64,000 nucleotides of DNA, from positions 124,001-188,000 of the forward strand of contig NZ_LQIW01000048.1 in assembly GCF_001500025.1 (NCBI RefSeq). The letters are read 5' to 3'. The notes under the pieces were generated by a model. The model had not been told where the DNA came from, made no database searches, and was given only the letters and a program-made list of their open reading frames with translations. The translations under genes and the position numbers were made by a program. This DNA is from Mycobacterium sp. IS-1590 (GTDB lineage: Bacteria; Actinomycetota; Actinomycetes; Mycobacteriales; Mycobacteriaceae). Each line of letters begins with the position of its first letter. Position 1 is the stretch's first letter. This document shows positions 61,525 through 64,000 of this stretch, piece by piece.

Positions 61525-61719
61525 TCATTCCTCGATGTGGATGGCGAGTGCGGGGCAGGCCGCCGCCGCCTTGCGGGCGTCGTCGGCCTGGTCGTCCGCG
61601 GGGCTGTCGTTGAGCAGGACCACGACACCGTCGTCGTCGCGCTGGTCGAAGATGTCGCTCGCGTTGAGCACGCACTGGCCCGATGACACACACTTGTCTT
61701 GATCGACAGTCAGTTTCAT
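61525..61719 (-). CDS. 3Fe-4S ferredoxin
   Basis: A 64-residue ferredoxin with cysteines 10, 16 and 55 (C-x5-C ... C-P). The middle position of the C-x2-C-x2-C set is serine, indicating a 3Fe-4S cluster. It transfers electrons from a ferredoxin reductase to the P450 encoded next. ATG 61719 overlaps the TetR stop as ATGA. A longer frame exists upstream but is a shadow of the tetR gene. Confidence 0.9.
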   Translation of the reverse strand: MKLTVDQDKCVSSGQCVLNASDIFDQRDDDGVVVLLNDSPADDQADDARKAAAACPALAIHIEE

Positions 61720-62381
61720 GACGCCGGGTGCTCCGTGATCGGCGCCTGCCACAACCCGACGATCGCGTCGATGAGCCCGGACGCCGCGGAGTTCCAGGTG
61801 GTCCGCGGCATGTCGGCCCCCTCGGCGAAGGCACGTTCGAAGTCGGCGCAGGTGTGCATCATCAGGTTGCGAGCCATGATGTTTCGTTCGGTGACCACCG
61901 CGGGCGGCAGGTCCGGCAGGCAGCGGGTGATGCCGACGACGACGCGTTGCACCGACGGCGACTCCAGAGCGCCCTTCACCACGATCTTGTGATACTCGGG
62001 GTCGGCGAGCGCTTGCGCGGCGAAGCGCGCGTACCACGTCGGGGTCCCGATCTGGGCTAGGTGTTCGGTGAGCGAACGCACCAGACACGCGACCCAGTCA
62101 CGCAGATCGGTCGAGTCGCCGATTTCGGCGACCATCCGCGACAGCAGGCGCTCGGTCGAGACGCGGTGCTTCTGCTCGATGGCCCGCACCAGGTCGGCCT
62201 TCGTGCCGAAGTGGTAGCCGACCGCGGCATTGTTGCCCTGCCCTGCGGCCTCACTGACCTGACGGTTCGATACCGCATAGACGCCGTGCTCGGCGAACAG
62301 GCGCTCGGCGGCGGCCAGGATCGCTTCGCGGGTGGTGCTGGCTCGTTCGGTGCGCACGCTTCTGGCAGTGGTCACCGTCAC
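61716..62381 (-). CDS. TetR/AcrR family transcriptional regulator
   Basis: A regulator of 221 residues from GTG 62381, with the helix-turn-helix near the N terminus: ILAAAERLFAEHGVYAVSNR, QVSEAAGQGNNAAVGYHFGT. A helical effector domain follows. The frame is open up to ATG 62441, which overlaps the SDR stop as ATGA. I prefer the shorter start because the extra 20 codons cover an AT-rich 22-bp palindrome that looks like an operator. The regulator sits between SDR and ferredoxin/P450 genes and probably controls the operon from 61719 downward as well as itself. Confidence 0.78.
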   Translation of the reverse strand: MTVTTARSVRTERASTTREAILAAAERLFAEHGVYAVSNRQVSEAAGQGNNAAVGYHFGTKADLVRAIEQKHRVSTERLLSRMVAEIGDSTDLRDWVACLVRSLTEHLAQIGTPTWYARFAAQALADPEYHKIVVKGALESPSVQRVVVGITRCLPDLPPAVVTERNIMARNLMMHTCADFERAFAEGADMPRTTWNSAASGLIDAIVGLWQAPITEHPAS

Positions 62382-62401
62382 AGTCAACCGCTCCCAGCCC
62401 G

Positions 62402-62423
62402 TTAAGTCAAGCGACTGATTTAA
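62402..62423. promoter_or_regulatory. Palindrome TTAAGTCA-N6-TGATTTAA
   Basis: A 22-bp dyad with one mismatched pair in an AT-rich patch just upstream of the preferred tetR start (62381). It is probably the autoregulatory operator and implies an internal promoter inside the minus-strand operon. Confidence 0.6.
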
Positions 62424-62437
62424 AGATGTCATGGCGG

Positions 62438-63247
62438 TCATGACTTCGGTTTGCGGACGATCACCTTCCCGGCACTGGTGCCGCCGTCGATGGGAAGGAC
62501 GGTTCCGGTGACGTACCGGGAACGGTCCCCGGCGAGGTACAGCGCGGCCTCGGCGACGTCGTCGACGGTGCCCTCGCGTTTGAGTGGCCGGTCGTTGCGC
62601 ATCTGTTCGCGGATCTTGGCCTCGAATGCCTCGAGGCGTTCGAGGTCCTCTCCCGTCGCCGATTTACGCACGATCGCGGTCCGAATGTTGCCCGGGGCGA
62701 GCGCGTTGACGCGAATCTCGTAGTGGGCCAGGTCGATCGCCGCCGACTTGGTGAACTGGATGACGGCGGCCTTCGACGCCCGGTACGTCATCACCCCGCC
62801 GCCGGCCTGGATGCCGCCGATCGAGGTCAAGTTGATGATCGATCCGCCGCCGTGTTTCGACATGTGCCGGGCCGCATCGCGTGTACCGGCCATTACCGCG
62901 AGCACGTTGATGGCCATCACCTGGTGGAAGTCGGCGAGGTCGTCGTCGAGGAACTTCGGAAACATCTTGCCCGACACGCCCGCGTTGTTGACCATCACGT
63001 GCAGGCCGCCGAACTCCTCGACCGCCGTCGTCACCAGTCGGGTCACCTGTTCGACCTCGGCCACATCGGTCTCGATGAAGCGGACGGAGTCGCCGAGGTC
63101 GGCGACGAGTTGGGCGCCGCCCCCGCGGTCGATGTCGCCGACGATCACCTTGGCGCCTTCGGCGCAGAACCGCCGCACCAGTCCTTCACCGAGTCCCGAC
63201 GCGCCGCCGGTGACGACCGCGACCTTGCCCTGGAGTTCGCCGGTCAT
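62438..63247 (-). CDS. SDR family oxidoreductase
   Basis: A 269-residue classical SDR. The cofactor loop is TGGASGLGEGLV, followed by VIVGDIDRGG (NAD-type). NNAGVSGK, the catalytic tyrosine and lysine in YRASK, and LPIDGGTSAG are intact. It resembles hydroxysteroid or cyclohexanol dehydrogenases in general pattern, but the substrate is not determined. It overlaps the alpha/beta hydrolase stop by ATGA at its start and ends 56 bp before the preferred tetR start. Confidence 0.86.
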   Translation of the reverse strand: MTGELQGKVAVVTGGASGLGEGLVRRFCAEGAKVIVGDIDRGGGAQLVADLGDSVRFIETDVAEVEQVTRLVTTAVEEFGGLHVMVNNAGVSGKMFPKFLDDDLADFHQVMAINVLAVMAGTRDAARHMSKHGGGSIINLTSIGGIQAGGGVMTYRASKAAVIQFTKSAAIDLAHYEIRVNALAPGNIRTAIVRKSATGEDLERLEAFEAKIREQMRNDRPLKREGTVDDVAEAALYLAGDRSRYVTGTVLPIDGGTSAGKVIVRKPKS

Positions 63248-64000
63248 GCCGCCCCTTCGTGTAGGTCGGCCAGAAAGCCGAGCAGTAGTTCGTTGACCGC
63301 ATCGGGTTGTTCGATCTGCGGGCAGTGCCCGGCCGCGTCGATCACCGCCGACTGCCCGCCGCGGATCTGTCCCGCGATCTCGGCCGCCCAGCCACGGGGC
63401 AGCAGCTTGTCACCGCCCCCCTCGACCACCAGAGTCGGGATGGTGATGCGCTCATAAGCGCGCGTGCTCGACGGCAGTGGCGGGGGCTCCAGGCCGGGTC
63501 GCCGAAACCGCGCGGCCGCCAACGCTTCCCACGCGCCGGGCGCGATGCTGGCTTCGTAGCGGCGCTGGACGTATGCCTCGTCGGCGGGGTAGGAGGCGTC
63601 GTAGAACAGCGCCGTGACGATCCGGCGCATCCCGGCGAGCGTCGCGTCGTAGTCGTACAACGCCGCCGAGTGCTCGTTGCGCTGAATCTCGCCGCCTCCG
63701 CAGATGGTGACCAGGCTGCGGGCGGGCAGCACGGGCGCCTCGGAGGTGGCGTCGACGAACAGGTTCACCGCCCCCATCGAGTTCCCCACGAAGTGCGCGG
63801 ATTCGACACCGACGACCTCGCAGAACCGGGCGATGTGGCGGATCCGCATTCCGCGGCCGTCGTTGAAGTCGATGACCTTCGCCGACTCACCGAACCCGAG
63901 CATGTCCAGCGCGAGTACGCGATAGCGCGTGGCGAGCGCGGCGATGTTGTGTTCCCAGCCGAGTTCGGCGCCGGCGCCGAACTCGCCGCCGTGCAGCAGG
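63244..64000 (-). CDS. Alpha/beta hydrolase (partial)
   Basis: The 5' end lies beyond the window; 251 codons are visible. The oxyanion-hole motif is LLHGGEFGAG at the cut edge, the nucleophile elbow is GNSMG in SAHFVGNSMGAVNLF, and the catalytic histidine is in DAAGHCPQIEQPD near the C terminus. The arrangement matches meta-cleavage product hydrolases (for example HsaD and BphD) and related C-C hydrolases or esterases. It is coupled to the SDR gene by ATGA and is the first visible gene of the minus operon. Confidence 0.87.
   Translation of the reverse strand, partial: LLHGGEFGAGAELGWEHNIAALATRYRVLALDMLGFGESAKVIDFNDGRGMRIRHIARFCEVVGVESAHFVGNSMGAVNLFVDATSEAPVLPARSLVTICGGGEIQRNEHSAALYDYDATLAGMRRIVTALFYDASYPADEAYVQRRYEASIAPGAWEALAAARFRRPGLEPPPLPSSTRAYERITIPTLVVEGGGDKLLPRGWAAEIAGQIRGGQSAVIDAAGHCPQIEQPDAVNELLLGFLADLHEGAA

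Overview
The window looks like chromosomal DNA of an environmental, probably fast-growing mycobacterium (Mycolicibacterium/Mycobacterium type). It is GC-rich and tightly packed. It carries a six-gene mceA-F set, two mycofactocin-coupled SDR oxidoreductases, four cytochromes P450 with two 3Fe-4S ferredoxins, LLM flavoenzymes, many acyl-CoA enzymes and a WS/DGAT wax-ester synthase. Almost every gene belongs to catabolism of a hydrophobic, probably cyclic or branched, substrate through CoA thioesters. The substrate cannot be read from the sequence. I recognised no tRNA, rRNA, CRISPR array, classical transposase or phage gene, and no gene-free stretch exceeds about 230 bp.

Layout. 1-1376: end of an acyl-CoA dehydrogenase gene, then a DUF559-type nuclease-like gene enclosed by a perfect 37-bp inverted repeat. 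1384-7595: enoyl-CoA hydratase and acyl-CoA dehydrogenase (minus), then TetR, P450, mycofactocin SDR and kinase-like genes (plus), with four TGAGAAY-type dyads around the tetR gene. 7592-24931: SDRs, LLM monooxygenases, TetR regulators, two P450s, an ACAD11-like dehydrogenase and an aldehyde dehydrogenase homologue that has lost its catalytic residues. 24941-36900: acyl-CoA synthetase, mceF-mceA without yrbE genes, CoA transferase and an intact aldehyde dehydrogenase (all minus). 37094-46333: ferredoxin, amidohydrolase, then a long plus operon (DUF35, thiolase-like, tandem GntR regulator, amidohydrolase, SDR, EthD-like, ACAD11-type kinase, LLM). 46436-50283: storage-lipid island (WS/DGAT, FadD, acyltransferase). 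50378-52321: epimerase and SDR. 52330-64000: a long minus operon (alpha/beta hydrolase, SDR, TetR, ferredoxin, P450, amidohydrolase, two M24 proteins, enoyl-CoA hydratase, double CoA transferase, SDR).

The most interesting higher-order signal is regulatory. A 17-bp asymmetric box, AAATAGTTGACTCGGTC or nearly so, lies upstream of five transcription units and always points toward the gene. It links SDRs, the ACAD11-like dehydrogenase with a P450, the whole mce-acyl-CoA synthetase operon, a P450-type ferredoxin, and the DUF35/thiolase/kinase operon. Together these would provide uptake, CoA activation, hydroxylation with its electron donor, and chain shortening. The last operon encodes a regulator made of two fused GntR/FadR units, a candidate reader of the box. 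A second palindrome (TTAG-N8-CTAA) marks three other promoters, including that of an operon containing its own tetR gene.

All functions are inferred from sequence read by eye. No database search was run.
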